A DNA stretch of 64,000 nt from Akkermansia muciniphila (GCA_943331105.2 CALQKH020000002.1:124001-188000), one strand, 5' to 3'. Positions 1 to 9,444 are shown, numbered from the stretch's first letter. Made by a program: numbers and translations. Notes: a model not told the origin generated them from the sequence alone.

Positions 1-623
1 CGCTGCTCCACCGGAAAGGTGCGGCCTGACACCATGATGACCGGGGCCGGGCCGTTGCGCGACGCAAAGTGTTTGGCAAAGCGGTCGGCGTCAATCGTGG
101 CTGAGGTCACCACGATTTTGAGGTCTGGGCGGCGCGGCAGGATCTGGCGCAGGTAGCCCAGCAAGAAGTCGATGTTCAGGCTGCGTTCGTGCGCCTCGTC
201 GATGATGATCGTGTCATAGGCCTGCAGCAGCGGATCGGTCTGGGTTTCGGCCAGCAAGATGCCGTCGGTCATGAGCTTGACCGAGGCGTTTTTGCTCAAA
301 CGGTCCTGAAACCGCACCTTGAAACCCACCACATCGCCCAGCGGCGTCTTGAGTTCTTCGGCAATCCGTTTGGCCACCGAGCTGGCCGCAATGCGCCGGG
401 GCTGGGTGTGTCCGATCATGCGCGCCCGCTCGCCAGGCTTGGCGTTCAACTTACCGCGCCCCAGCATCAGTGCAATCTTGGGCAGCTGCGTGGTCTTGCC
501 CGAACCAGTTTCACCGCAGACGATGATGACCTGGTGCTGGTCCATGGCAGCCATGATTTCGTCACGGCGGGCCGAGACCGGCAGGCCTTCGGGGAAGTCG
601 ATTTGGAGGGGGGTGTCAGACAA
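1..623 (-). CDS. hrpA: ATP-dependent RNA helicase HrpA (DEAH box), 3' end outside window
   Basis: This is the N-terminal part of a DEAH-box RNA helicase; the gene runs off the left edge. The reading frame shows a Walker A motif GETGSGKTT (about residues 37-45), the TQPRRIAA motif, a DEAH box in IIDEAHERS (about residue 142) and the TSATID motif. HrpA-family proteins unwind RNA and rescue stalled ribosomes, and are normally about 1300 residues, so roughly five sixths is missing here. I placed the start at a TTG at 623 (reading LSDTPLQ); a second in-frame TTG lies at 647 and a stop closes the frame a little further upstream, so the start is uncertain. The gene diverges from argA across about 90 bp, which must hold both promoters. 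Confidence 0.88.
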   Translation of the reverse strand, partial: MSDTPLQIDFPEGLPVSARRDEIMAAMDQHQVIIVCGETGSGKTTQLPKIALMLGRGKLNAKPGERARMIGHTQPRRIAASSVAKRIAEELKTPLGDVVGFKVRFQDRLSKNASVKLMTDGILLAETQTDPLLQAYDTIIIDEAHERSLNIDFLLGYLRQILPRRPDLKIVVTSATIDADRFAKHFASRNGPAPVIMVSGRTFPVEQ

Positions 624-712
624 AGCGGAAACTTCTGTGAAAATCAAGCCAAGAACAGCCCGGGATTATCCCCGGCCCGGCACTCTGCCCCATTCGCCGT
701 ACCTGATTGCCC

Positions 713-2059
713 ATGTCCACAGTTTTCAACTTCACCTTCGTGCCCTGGTTCCGGTCGGTGGCGCCTTACATCCACATGCACCGGGGCAAGACCTTTGTGG
801 TGGGCATCGCGGGCGAGGCCATTGCGGCGGGCAAGCTGCAAAACCTGGCGCAAGACTTGGCGCTGATCCAGAGCATGGGCGTGAAAATCGTGCTGGTCCA
901 CGGCTTTCGTCCGCAGGTGAATGAACAGCTGGCGGCCAAGGGCCACACACCCCAATACTCGCATGGCATCCGCATCACCGACAGCGTCGCTTTGGACTGC
1001 GCCCAAGAGGCAGCAGGCCAGTTGCGCTACGAAATTGAAGCCGCTTTCAGCCAGGGCCTGCCCAACACGCCCATGGCGGGCTCCACCGTGCGGGTGTTGT
1101 CAGGCAACTTCATCACCGCCCGGCCCGTGGGCATTGTGGACGGCGTGGATTTCATCCACTCGGGCCTGGTGCGCAAGGTGGACGTAGACGGCATCATGCG
1201 CACACTGGACATGGGTGCCATGGTTTTGCTCTCGCCATTTGGGTTTTCGCCCACGGGCGAGGCCTTCAACCTGGCCATGGAAGAAGTGGCCACCAGCGTA
1301 GCGGCCGAGTTGCAGGCCGACAAGCTGATTTTTGTGACCGAAGTGCCAGGCATTCGCATTGAGCCGCACGCCCCCGCCAGCGACGACAACCCCATTGACA
1401 CCGAACTGCCGCTGGCCGCTGCCAAGCAGTTGCTGGCCTCGCTGCCCCAGCCTACCGAGCCGACCGACATCGGCTTCTATTTGCAACACTGCGTGAAGGC
1501 TTGCGAAGAAGGCGTGGAGCGCTCCCACATCCTGCCCTTTGCGGTGGACGGCGCTTTGCTGCTGGAGGTGTATGTCCACGACGGCATCGGCACCATGGTG
1601 ATCGATGAAAAACTGGAAGAACTGCGCGAAGCCACTTCGGACGATGTGGGCGGTATCTTGCAACTGATCGAGCCGTTTGAGAAAGACGGCACCCTGGTCA
1701 AACGCGACCGCACCGAGATCGAACGTGACATTGACCACTACACCATCCTTGACCACGATGGCGTGATCTTTGCCTGTGCCGCTCTTTACCCCTACCCCGA
1801 GGCCAAAACGGCCGAGATGGCGGCACTCACTGTGTCACCCCAGTCACAAGGTCAGGGCGATGGCGAGAAGGTGCTCAAGCGCATCGAGCAACGCGCCCGC
1901 GCCATGGGGGTCAAAAGCATTTTTGTGCTGACCACCCGAACCATGCACTGGTTCATCAAACGCGGCTTCGCTCAGGTGGACCCTGACTGGTTGCCTGAGG
2001 CGCGCAAACGCAAATACAACTGGGACCGCAAAAGTCAGGTGTTGGTCAAAAAGCTTTGA
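713..2059 (+). CDS. argA: Amino-acid N-acetyltransferase (N-acetylglutamate synthase) ArgA
   Basis: This enzyme acetylates glutamate with acetyl-CoA, the first committed step of arginine synthesis. The 448-residue product has the usual ArgA layout: an amino-acid-kinase-like domain (about 25-280, with LVHGFRPQVNEQL near 60-72) that typically binds the feedback inhibitor arginine, then a GNAT domain (about 300-448) with the acetyl-CoA loop SPQSQGQGDGEKV. I chose the ATG at 713; a TTG two codons upstream gives the longest frame but has no advantage. It diverges from hrpA and converges with dsbB, whose stop lies 1 bp beyond. argG, a later step of the pathway, is about 28 kb away in this window, so the arginine genes are dispersed. 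Family and length fit well. Confidence 0.95.
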   Translation: MSTVFNFTFVPWFRSVAPYIHMHRGKTFVVGIAGEAIAAGKLQNLAQDLALIQSMGVKIVLVHGFRPQVNEQLAAKGHTPQYSHGIRITDSVALDCAQEAAGQLRYEIEAAFSQGLPNTPMAGSTVRVLSGNFITARPVGIVDGVDFIHSGLVRKVDVDGIMRTLDMGAMVLLSPFGFSPTGEAFNLAMEEVATSVAAELQADKLIFVTEVPGIRIEPHAPASDDNPIDTELPLAAAKQLLASLPQPTEPTDIGFYLQHCVKACEEGVERSHILPFAVDGALLLEVYVHDGIGTMVIDEKLEELREATSDDVGGILQLIEPFEKDGTLVKRDRTEIERDIDHYTILDHDGVIFACAALYPYPEAKTAEMAALTVSPQSQGQGDGEKVLKRIEQRARAMGVKSIFVLTTRTMHWFIKRGFAQVDPDWLPEARKRKYNWDRKSQVLVKKL

Positions 2060-2060
2060 T

Positions 2061-2558
2061 TCAGCGATGGCGAAGCGTTTGAACGGCGATCCACAAAGCG
2101 GCCAGTGCAAACACCACGAAAGCCGCGAATGACCAGTTGGCGATCGAGCCGCCCAAGAAAGTCCAGTCGATCTTGCTGCAGTCTCCGCTGCCTTTGAAGA
2201 TCATGGGAATGGCACGGTTGAGGGGAAAGTTTTCAACCATGCCGTAAAAGTCGCGTCCGCAGTTGACCACCTCGGGCGGGTACCACTGCAACCAACTTTG
2301 GCGAGCAGCGGTGAATCCGCCAAAGCCCGCTGCCAGCGCCAGCAAAACGCCAGACACAGCCAGCCCCCTGCCGCGCAAGCGCCAACCCACCAAGGCCAGC
2401 AGTACCACCCCGATCAAGGCGTAACGCTGCACTATGCACATGGGGCAAGGGTTCAGCCCCACAACATGCTGCAAATACAGGCCAAACACCAGCATACCGA
2501 TGCCCGACAAAGCGATCAGCAACATCCAGCGCTGAGGGGTTACAGAAGGCAGGTTCAT
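2061..2558 (-). CDS. dsbB: Disulfide bond formation protein B
   Basis: DsbB is an inner-membrane quinone reductase that reoxidises periplasmic DsbA. The 165-residue product has four hydrophobic helices and both redox pairs: the periplasmic CPMC motif (Cys38 and Cys41) and a second pair (Cys100 in VVNCGRDFY and Cys127 in SGDCSKIDW). Length and cysteine spacing match the family. It lies downstream of fpr on the same strand, separated by a hairpin that probably limits read-through, and ends tail to tail with argA with 1 bp between the stops. Confidence 0.95.
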   Translation of the reverse strand: MNLPSVTPQRWMLLIALSGIGMLVFGLYLQHVVGLNPCPMCIVQRYALIGVVLLALVGWRLRGRGLAVSGVLLALAAGFGGFTAARQSWLQWYPPEVVNCGRDFYGMVENFPLNRAIPMIFKGSGDCSKIDWTFLGGSIANWSFAAFVVFALAALWIAVQTLRHR

Positions 2559-2576
2559 GGGTACTTTTTGAATAAC

Positions 2577-2599
2577 AACAGGGGCATTTTGCCCCTGTT
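2577..2599 (-). terminator. Hairpin between fpr and dsbB, probable terminator or attenuator
   Basis: A perfect 10-bp stem (AACAGGGGCA pairing with TGCCCCTGTT, 3-nt loop) lies 45 bp past the fpr stop. Read on the minus strand it is followed by GTTATTC, a weak U-rich run, so termination may be partial. On the plus strand the stem is followed by TTTTC. Confidence 0.6.
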
Positions 2600-2643
2600 T
2601 TCATGAATAGCTTGGAGCGCTGGCAGACAAAGCCCCGAAGGAC

Positions 2644-3420
2644 TCAGGATTCGGCAAATGCCCGCTCAATGACGAAAGCACCGGGCGTGCTGGTGTTGCC
2701 TTCTTTGAGGCCACGCTCTTCGCAAATGCGTTTGAGGTCTTTGAGCATTTCGGGCGATCCGCAAATCATCACGCGGTCGGTCTCTGGGTTGAGGGTGGGC
2801 AGACCCAAGTCACCAAACAACTTGCCGTTTTCGATGAGATCGGTCACGCGGCCTTGGTTTTTGTAGGGCTCGCGGGTCACGGTGGGGTAGTACAGCAGCT
2901 GCTGGCTGACCATCTCGCCCAAGAACTCATGGGCGGGCAGGACTTGGGTGATGTAGTCGTGGTAAGCCAGTTCATTGACCTGGCGCACACCATGGACCAG
3001 GATGACTTTTTCAAAACGGTCATAAGTCTCCGGGTCGCGGATGATGCTCATGAAGGGGGCCAAACCCGTGCCTGTGCCCATCAGGTACAGGTTTTTACCG
3101 GGCAGCAAGTAATCAATGAGCAAAGTGCCGGTGGGTTTGCGGCCCACGATGATGGTGTCGCCCACCTGGATGTGCTGCAACTTGGAGGTCAAGGGGCCGT
3201 CAGGCACCTTGATGCTCAAAAACTCTAGATGCTCTTCATAGTTGGCGCTGGCAATCGAGTAAGCACGCAGCAGCGGTTTGCCGTTGTCGCCGCGCAGGCC
3301 AATCATGGTGAAGTGGCCGTTTGAAAAGCGCAGGGCCTGGTCGCGGGTGGTGGTGAAACTGAACAGGCGGTCGGTCCAGTGGTGGACACTCAAAACGCGT
3401 TCTTCAAGAAAAGCACTCAT
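2644..3420 (-). CDS. fpr: Ferredoxin/flavodoxin--NADP+ reductase
   Basis: This FAD enzyme exchanges electrons between NADP(H) and ferredoxin or flavodoxin, supplying reducing power for biosynthesis and oxidative-stress responses. The 258-residue protein has the FAD-binding RAYSIAS motif (about 52-58), the NADP-binding GTGTGLAPF (about 115-123) and the C-terminal [11 protein letters not shown] tail typical of bacterial FprA-type reductases. The chosen ATG at 3420 (MSAFLEE) matches the usual family start; the frame stays open upstream but that stretch does not look like the family. It is transcribed away from yggX; the 200 bp between them should hold both promoters. Confidence 0.93.
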   Translation of the reverse strand: MSAFLEERVLSVHHWTDRLFSFTTTRDQALRFSNGHFTMIGLRGDNGKPLLRAYSIASANYEEHLEFLSIKVPDGPLTSKLQHIQVGDTIIVGRKPTGTLLIDYLLPGKNLYLMGTGTGLAPFMSIIRDPETYDRFEKVILVHGVRQVNELAYHDYITQVLPAHEFLGEMVSQQLLYYPTVTREPYKNQGRVTDLIENGKLFGDLGLPTLNPETDRVMICGSPEMLKDLKRICEERGLKEGNTSTPGAFVIERAFAES

Positions 3421-3620
3421 TTGGTATTGTTGTGTGTTGGGAGACAAGAGACCCAAAGCCCCGGGGGGATGCTGAAAGCTTGCTACATTTACGGCCTGCA
3501 AGACCACACGAAAAGCGCAACAGGCCGCATTGTCGTGTGATCGGCTTTCAACTGGAAATACTGAAATTCTATATCCGTATAACCAGCGCTTCTTTAGACA
3601 GATCAAGGCTCGACAACACC

Positions 3621-3896
3621 ATGGCACGCACCGTTCAATGCATCAAACTCGGCAAAGAAGCTGAGGGTCTGGATTTTCCGCCCTATCCCGGCGATTTGGG
3701 CAAGCGCATTTGGGAGGGCGTGAGCAAACAAGCTTGGGCCGACTGGCTCAAGCACCAGACCATGCTGGTCAATGAAAACCGCCTGAACCTGGCCGATCTG
3801 CGTGCTCGCCAGTACCTGGCCCGCCAGATGGAAAACCACTTTTTTGGCGATGGCGCCGATGCTGCCCAAGGCTACGTCCCCCCAGCAGCCAGTTGA
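3621..3896 (+). CDS. yggX: Probable Fe(2+)-trafficking protein YggX
   Basis: YggX is a small protein that protects Fe-S clusters from oxidative damage and is thought to handle labile iron. The 91-residue product starts [19 protein letters not shown] and contains the conserved single cysteine near the N terminus, the [10 protein letters not shown] segment and the [16 protein letters not shown]-terminal helix of the family. Start is the ATG at 3621; the open frame extends upstream without family similarity. The upstream 200 bp contains AT-rich stretches near 3565-3585 that could hold a promoter, but I cannot assign boxes with confidence. Confidence 0.95.
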   Translation: MARTVQCIKLGKEAEGLDFPPYPGDLGKRIWEGVSKQAWADWLKHQTMLVNENRLNLADLRARQYLARQMENHFFGDGADAAQGYVPPAAS

Positions 3897-3932
3897 TCAT
3901 TTCCCGGTCTTCTCACTTTCAATTTTGAACCT

Positions 3933-5114
3933 TTGAACCGCCCAGCCGAAGCTCGCCAAGCACTGGTCATCGGTGCAGGCTTGTCCGGCTCTGCGGTGGC
4001 CTACAGCTTGGCCCAAAGGGGCTGGTCGGTCACGGTACTCGATCGGGCCTCAGGCCTTGGGGCTGGCGCTTCGGGCTTGCCTGTGGGTTTGGCGGCGCCC
4101 CACGTCTCGCCCGATGACAACGTCTTGTCACGCATCACGCGCGCAGGTGTCGAGGCCACATTGCAGCGCGTCCAAACGCTGCTGAAAGCTGGCACCGACT
4201 GGGCCATGACGGGTGTTTTAGAGCACAGCCTGGCGGGCAAACGCCGCTTGCCTACCAACGCATCTGATCACCACAGCAGTCCGGCCAGCGCCGCCCAAAT
4301 TGCCGCAGCAGGACTGTCCCCGGGCACTCCCGCCATTTGGCATGCACATGCGGGCTGGATTCGGCCCCGACGACTGGTGGCCGCGCAACTGGAAACAACG
4401 GGTGTGCATGTGCGCTGGGGCCAAGATGTGCACGCCATCGAGCGTGAAGGCGAGTTGTGGACCGTGACCGATGCCCAAGGCCAAACTCTGGCTCAATCCC
4501 GTTTTTTGGTGGTGGCCAGCGCCTTTGACAGTTTGGCTTTGCTGCGGCCCCTGCCCGGCTTTGCGGTGCCACTCAACCCTTTGCGCGGACAGATCAGCTA
4601 CGGGCTGATGTCCGATTTAAAGGCCGACTTGGGCGCTTACTCCAACCCAGTTCACGCCCCATCTGCCTTGCCGCCTTTCCCTGTCAACGGCCACGGCAGC
4701 TTCATCAGCGGTGTGCCCACGCCAAAGGGCCTGCTTGGCTGGTACATCGGTTCAACCTTTGAGCGCAACTGCGAGCAAGCCCCTGTGCGCACCGAAGACC
4801 ATGCTGCCAACCAAGAGCGTTTGGCCACCCTGCTGCCCAACTTGGGTCAAGCCATGGCCGGTCAATTTGGGCCGGATCGGGTGATGGGCTGGGCCGGTCT
4901 GCGCTGCACCTTGCCCAACCGCCTGCCTGCGGTGGGGCCCATTGACCCACTGCGCCTGCCGGGGCTTTGGATCAGCGCTGGCATGGGCGCGCGCGGCATC
5001 AGTTTGGCTGTGCTGTGCGGTGAACTCACGGCCACTTGGATGAGTCACGAGCCTTTGCCATTGCCTCCGGGCTTGGTCAAGCATTTGGCGGCAGAGCGGT
5101 ACGCGATGGGCTAG
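3933..5114 (+). CDS. mnmC: FAD-dependent oxidoreductase, MnmC C-terminal (MnmC2-type) domain only
   Basis: The protein is a DAO-fold flavoenzyme resembling the oxidase half of MnmC, which removes the carboxymethyl group from cmnm5s2U at the wobble position of certain tRNAs. Visible features are an N-terminal dinucleotide-binding motif GAGLSGS (14-20), NPLRGQISY, HAGWIRPRRLV and the C-terminal block MGWAGLRCTLPNRLPAVGP followed by ARGISLAVLCGELTA, all with counterparts in MnmC. It is only 393 residues: the SAM-dependent methyltransferase half found at the N terminus of bifunctional MnmC is absent. The start appears to be TTG (3933), with no clear ribosome-binding site. It follows yggX by 36 bp and may be co-transcribed. 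A different glycine-oxidase-like function cannot be ruled out. Confidence 0.75.
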   Translation: MNRPAEARQALVIGAGLSGSAVAYSLAQRGWSVTVLDRASGLGAGASGLPVGLAAPHVSPDDNVLSRITRAGVEATLQRVQTLLKAGTDWAMTGVLEHSLAGKRRLPTNASDHHSSPASAAQIAAAGLSPGTPAIWHAHAGWIRPRRLVAAQLETTGVHVRWGQDVHAIEREGELWTVTDAQGQTLAQSRFLVVASAFDSLALLRPLPGFAVPLNPLRGQISYGLMSDLKADLGAYSNPVHAPSALPPFPVNGHGSFISGVPTPKGLLGWYIGSTFERNCEQAPVRTEDHAANQERLATLLPNLGQAMAGQFGPDRVMGWAGLRCTLPNRLPAVGPIDPLRLPGLWISAGMGARGISLAVLCGELTATWMSHEPLPLPPGLVKHLAAERYAMG

Positions 5115-5196
5115 ATTTAACAAAATCACCAAAAACTACTAGGATGGAACTTTCCAGCACCTTTTGTGGTGGTGGTTTCAACCAGGAGAGCCGCTC

Positions 5197-6810
5197 ATGG
5201 CCCGTCAATCTCTCTCCCGCTACTTGCCATGGTTAGTCACTGCCCCGTTGACCTTGATGGTTTGGCCCCTATCGCCTTGGGCCAGCGCAGTTTTCGGCGT
5301 GTTGTTTGTTTTGGGTTGGCTGGACTTCAGGCAAACCAAACAGGCCGTGCGCCGCAACTACCCCCTGACAGGTCGCCTGCGTTACGCACTGGAATACATC
5401 CGGCCCGAGTTGCGACAGTATTTTTTGGAAAACGATGAGGAAAAGCTCCCGTTTTCGCGCAACCAAAGGGCCATGGTATACGCCCGTTCCAAAGTCGAAA
5501 ACGACAAACGCGGTTTTGGCAGCATCAAAGACATGTACAGCCCTGGCACCGAGTGGATTGCCCATTCTTTACAGCCCGTGCAACCCGACCCGGCCACATT
5601 CAGGGTGAGGGTCGGCGAAGGCCAATGCACGCAAGCCTATGACTTGTCTCTGTTCAACATCTCAGGCATGAGCTTTGGAGCACTGTCGCCCAACGCCGTG
5701 AAAGCCCTGAACCGGGGTGCCGCCCTGGGCGGCTTTGCGCACGACACGGGCGAAGGCAGCATCTCTAGCCACCACCGCGAACACGGCGGCGATCTGATCT
5801 GGCAAATCGCCTCGGGTTACTTTGGTTGCCGCACGCCAGACGGGCATTTTGACCCCGAGCGCTTTACGCAGCAGGCCCAATCGCCGCAGGTCAAGATGAT
5901 CGAAGTCAAGCTGTCGCAAGGGGCCAAACCCGGCCACGGCGGCGTACTGCCCAAGGCCAAAGTCAGCCCAGAGATTGCCGAGGCCCGAGGCGTGCCTATG
6001 GGCCAAGACTGCGTGTCGCCGGCCCGCCACTCGGCCTTTTCGACCCCCATCGAATTGTTGAATTTCGTCACCCAATTGCGCCAGCTGTCTGGCGGAAAAC
6101 CGGTGGGCATCAAGCTGTGTGTGGGCCATCCAGCCGAATGGTTCTCTATCGTCAAAGCCATGCTGGTCACGGGTCAAACACCCGATTTCATTGTGGTCGA
6201 TGGGGCTGAAGGCGGTACTGGCGCGGCCCCGATTGAGTTTGCCGACCATGTGGGCATGCCGCTGCGAGACGGGCTGCGCTTGGTTCACAACAGCTTGGTG
6301 GGCGCGGGTCTGCGGGAGCGCATCAAGATTGGTGCTTCGGGCAAAGTGATCTCGGCTTTTGACATTGCACGCTGCTTGGCGCTGGGAGCCGATTGGTGCA
6401 ATTCGGCGCGGGGCTTCATGTTTGCACTGGGCTGTATTCAGTCACGCAGTTGCCATACCGACCATTGCCCCACGGGCGTCGCCACACAAGACCCGGTGCG
6501 TCAGCGCGCCATTGTGGTGACAGACAAAGCAGAACGGGTGTTTTATTTCCATGCCAACACGATGCATGCGCTGGCAGACTTGGTTGGCGCTGCGGGTTTG
6601 AAACGACCCGGCGACATCACGCCGCACCACCTGATGGTGCGACACCCCCATGGCAATGCGAAATCGCTGGCTGCCAGCATTGAGACGCTGGGGGCCGGCG
6701 CGTTGTTGTCATCCGAAAACCCCAACAACACGGCCGACACATTGCCCAACCTTTTTGCTGAGTTTTGGCCCACCAGCTCAGCCAATCACTGGGGCGTGTC
6801 TCCAGCCTGA
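5197..6810 (+). CDS. FMN-binding glutamate synthase family protein, membrane-anchored
   Basis: The 537-residue protein corresponds to the FMN/Fe-S synthase domain of glutamate synthase large subunit. An AGGAG ribosome-binding site precedes the ATG at 5197. Residues about 10-45 form one or two hydrophobic segments, so it is probably held at the inner membrane. The catalytic part contains SGMSFGALSPNA, GQGAKPGHGG-like SQGAKPGHGGVLPK, DGAEGGTGAAP and, near the C terminus, a cysteine block (CIQSRSCHTDHCPTGVA) whose C-x5-C-x4-C spacing matches the 3Fe-4S ligands of GltB. The glutamine amidotransferase domain and the NADPH-binding small subunit are both absent, so it probably does not make glutamate from glutamine on its own; its substrate is unknown. 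It ends 4 bp before the convergent binding-protein gene. Confidence 0.85.
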   Translation: MARQSLSRYLPWLVTAPLTLMVWPLSPWASAVFGVLFVLGWLDFRQTKQAVRRNYPLTGRLRYALEYIRPELRQYFLENDEEKLPFSRNQRAMVYARSKVENDKRGFGSIKDMYSPGTEWIAHSLQPVQPDPATFRVRVGEGQCTQAYDLSLFNISGMSFGALSPNAVKALNRGAALGGFAHDTGEGSISSHHREHGGDLIWQIASGYFGCRTPDGHFDPERFTQQAQSPQVKMIEVKLSQGAKPGHGGVLPKAKVSPEIAEARGVPMGQDCVSPARHSAFSTPIELLNFVTQLRQLSGGKPVGIKLCVGHPAEWFSIVKAMLVTGQTPDFIVVDGAEGGTGAAPIEFADHVGMPLRDGLRLVHNSLVGAGLRERIKIGASGKVISAFDIARCLALGADWCNSARGFMFALGCIQSRSCHTDHCPTGVATQDPVRQRAIVVTDKAERVFYFHANTMHALADLVGAAGLKRPGDITPHHLMVRHPHGNAKSLAASIETLGAGALLSSENPNNTADTLPNLFAEFWPTSSANHWGVSPA

Positions 6811-6814
6811 AGTT

Positions 6815-8014
6815 TTACTTCATGGCTTCTGCAGGTCGGCGCGAACGCACGTAAGCATCTGTGGGCAAGTGGTTTTTGCCATCGGCATAGCGCCACTGCA
6901 CCATGGTGCCCTTGCCACCCCGCAAATCGAGCTTGCCCACGTAAGCCCCCATGGTGGACTGCTGGTCAATCGCGCGGAATTCAGCCGGGCCGAAAGGCGT
7001 GCTGAATTTGAGGCCGCGCATGGCGATGACCAATTTTTCGTTGTCCAAGCTGCCGGCTTTTTTGATGCCCGCAAAAATCGCCTGCATGGTGGCGTAACCG
7101 ACCACCGAACCCAATTTGGGGTTCTCGCTGAACTTGCGGTAATAGTTGGCAGCAAAGCTGGCGTGTTCACGGGTGTCAATCTGGTCCCAAGGGTAGCCGG
7201 TCACGATCCAGCCCTTGGGGGTTTCGTCTTTCAGCACTTCCAGGTACTCGGGCTCACCCGAGAGCATGGACACCACCGGTGTCTTGGGGAAAACATTGCG
7301 CTGGTTGCCTTCGCGCACCAACCTGGCCAAGTCGGCGCCAAAAGTGACGTTGAAGACCGCATCGGGCTTGGCGGCCATGGTGGCGGTCAACGTGCTGCCC
7401 GCATCGATTTTGCCCAGCGCAGGCCATTGCTCGCTCACAAACTCGACATCGGGGCGCTTGGCCTTGAGCAGCTCTTTGAAGCTGGCCACCGAACTTTGGC
7501 CATATTCGTAATTGGGTGCGATCGTGGCCCAACGCTTGGCAGGCAACTTGGCAGCCTCTTCAACCAGCATGGCCGCTTGCATGTAGGTGCTGGCACGCAG
7601 GCGGAAGGTGTAGCGGTTGCCTTTTTCCCAAACGATGGCGTCGGTCAAAGGCTCGCTGGCGATGAACAATCGCTTGTTTTTGACCGCATGGTCGGCCAAT
7701 GCCAAGCCTACGTTGGACAAAAAGCCACCCGCCAAAATATCGACCTTTTCTTTTGACGTCAGTTCAATCGCATGGCGCAGTGCTTCGTCAGGCTTGCCAG
7801 CATCGTCACGGGCGATCACTTCGACCTTGCGCCCCAGTAAGCCGCCCTGTGCATTGATTTCTTCTACCGCCAACTGCCAGCCTTGCCGATAGGGCTGAGT
7901 GAATTGGGGCATGGACGAGTAACTGTTGATTTCACCAATCTTGATGGGTGTTTGGGCCACAACGGGCGCAGCAGCAGCGGCGAACAACAAACCGAGGGCA
8001 ATGAGGCGATTCAT
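6815..8014 (-). CDS. Branched-chain-amino-acid-type ABC transporter substrate-binding protein
   Basis: A 399-residue periplasmic binding protein of the LivJ/type I fold. It has a cleavable signal peptide (positive MNRL, hydrophobic core to about residue 20, cleavage likely at VVAQ) and the typical start of the mature protein, IKIGEINSYS, followed by GLLGRKVEVIARDD. Such proteins deliver amino acids, amides or urea-like ligands to a membrane ABC complex. No permease or ATPase gene is near, so the partner must be elsewhere. I chose ATG 8014 because the signal peptide starts there; a TTG at 8026 would add four residues. It follows the aminotransferase gene on the same strand by about 100 bp, possibly hinting at an amino-acid ligand (inference). 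Confidence 0.88.
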   Translation of the reverse strand: MNRLIALGLLFAAAAAPVVAQTPIKIGEINSYSSMPQFTQPYRQGWQLAVEEINAQGGLLGRKVEVIARDDAGKPDEALRHAIELTSKEKVDILAGGFLSNVGLALADHAVKNKRLFIASEPLTDAIVWEKGNRYTFRLRASTYMQAAMLVEEAAKLPAKRWATIAPNYEYGQSSVASFKELLKAKRPDVEFVSEQWPALGKIDAGSTLTATMAAKPDAVFNVTFGADLARLVREGNQRNVFPKTPVVSMLSGEPEYLEVLKDETPKGWIVTGYPWDQIDTREHASFAANYYRKFSENPKLGSVVGYATMQAIFAGIKKAGSLDNEKLVIAMRGLKFSTPFGPAEFRAIDQQSTMGAYVGKLDLRGGKGTMVQWRYADGKNHLPTDAYVRSRRPAEAMK

Positions 8015-8113
8015 GGGGATTTCCAAGGCTCAAGAGAAAAATACTGACTGTACCAGCGCCCCAAAAACTTGTCGCTTGGGGGACATAAGCCCCCACCTTG
8101 GATCACGGCCCTT

Positions 8114-9310
8114 TTATCGGGGTGCTGGGTTATTGGCCAACCAAATCGCCAAGCGCTCAACGCCCTGCTGTAAACGCGCCAAGTCTTTGGATGCGAAGCA
8201 CCAACGCAGCCAACCTGCGGCTTCGGAGGCAAAAGCCTCGCCGGGAGCCAGGCCCAGCCCAGCTTCGGCCACCAAGCGTTTGGCAGTCTGGACCGAATCG
8301 GGATGCCCTTCAAGCCTGAAAAATGCGTACATGCCGCCCCGGGCGGGCGCGACTTGCACGCCAGGCACGGCTAGCAAGAGGGGCACCAGGGTGTCGCGAC
8401 AGGTTTTGAGGTGGGCCACCACGCGTGGCGTGATGTCGGCGGTGTTTTGCAGCGCCACCACCCCCGCCTTTTGGGTGAACACCGATGCGCACGAAGTGTT
8501 GAACTCGATCAGCTTGCCCATGTGCGGGGTCATGGCAGCAGGCATGACCAGCCAGCCCAGACGCCAGCCGGTCATCAAAAAGCTCTTGGAAAAGCTGTGC
8601 ACCACCACCAAACGGTCCTCGGGTTCGGCCACATCCAAAAACGACGGGGCACAGCCGTTGGCGGTGTCGGTTTCGTAATACAAGCGCTCGTACACCTCGT
8701 CGGCCAGCACCCAGGTGCCGGTGCTGCGGCAATGCGCCAGCATCTCAGCTTGCTCTGCGCGGCTGAGTGTCCAGCCCGTGGGGTTGTTGGGCGAGTTGAC
8801 GATGAGCAGTCGGGTGGCTGGCGTGATCGCAGCCTTGAGCACGGCCATGTCGAGCTGCCATTGCCCATTCACAGGGCGCAGCGACACGCACTTCAAATTG
8901 GCGCCCATCACCAGCGCTTGCGCCGTGAGGTTGGGCCAAACGGGTGTCACGGCAACCACTTCATCGCCCGCGTCAATCAGGGCTTGCGCGGCCAACATCA
9001 AGGCATTCACGCCGCCCGAGGTGATGGCGAGACGCTCCACGCCAATGGGTCCGTGCAGGGCCGACATGTAATCGGACACGGCCTGACGCAACTCGGGCAA
9101 ACCCAGGTTGTGCGAGTAAAAGGTCTCGCCTTTTTGCATGGAATCGATGGCGGCTTGGCGCACGATGTCGGGCGTCACTTCGTCAGATTCGCCAAACCAA
9201 AAGGCCAGTACATCGGGGCGGCCCATGCCCGCATTGGCGACCTCGCGGATGCGGGACTCTTCCAGGTCCATGACAGCCTGGCGCATGAATGGGGCGGTGT
9301 TTTTGCTCAT
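8114..9310 (-). CDS. Class I/II PLP-dependent aminotransferase
   Basis: A 398-residue fold-type I aminotransferase. Key residues are visible: NSPNNPTG (172-179) with the PLP-contacting Asn, the LADEVY Asp (about 204), the Schiff-base Lys242 in SFSKSFLMTGWR, and a C-terminal LRWCFAS segment that should carry the carboxylate-binding Arg. The family includes aspartate, aromatic and other 2-oxoacid aminotransferases, and I cannot fix the substrate from sequence. The start ATG (9310) is the only sensible one. It is transcribed away from the small secreted-protein gene and towards the binding-protein gene. Confidence 0.88.
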   Translation of the reverse strand: MSKNTAPFMRQAVMDLEESRIREVANAGMGRPDVLAFWFGESDEVTPDIVRQAAIDSMQKGETFYSHNLGLPELRQAVSDYMSALHGPIGVERLAITSGGVNALMLAAQALIDAGDEVVAVTPVWPNLTAQALVMGANLKCVSLRPVNGQWQLDMAVLKAAITPATRLLIVNSPNNPTGWTLSRAEQAEMLAHCRSTGTWVLADEVYERLYYETDTANGCAPSFLDVAEPEDRLVVVHSFSKSFLMTGWRLGWLVMPAAMTPHMGKLIEFNTSCASVFTQKAGVVALQNTADITPRVVAHLKTCRDTLVPLLLAVPGVQVAPARGGMYAFFRLEGHPDSVQTAKRLVAEAGLGLAPGEAFASEAAGWLRWCFASKDLARLQQGVERLAIWLANNPAPR

Positions 9311-9444
9311 GCCAGCATCCTAATGCTTGACGCATTCTGAACGAGTCACCTCTTGCACATGATTCCATCTTGACGGCGCAGGTGCTTGCAGATGTGCCAG
9401 GCTTGCCTATGATGCGTAGGACAACACAAGTCAGGGAGAACAGC

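Noticed and set aside
6650-7756. A 368-codon frame crossing the end of the glutamate-synthase-like gene and the binding-protein gene
   Set aside because: It overlaps two good genes in other frames and encodes no recognisable motif.
8071-8100. GGGGG/CCCCC hairpin between the aminotransferase and binding-protein genes
   Set aside because: Only five base pairs and no clear U tract on the minus strand; too weak to call a terminator.
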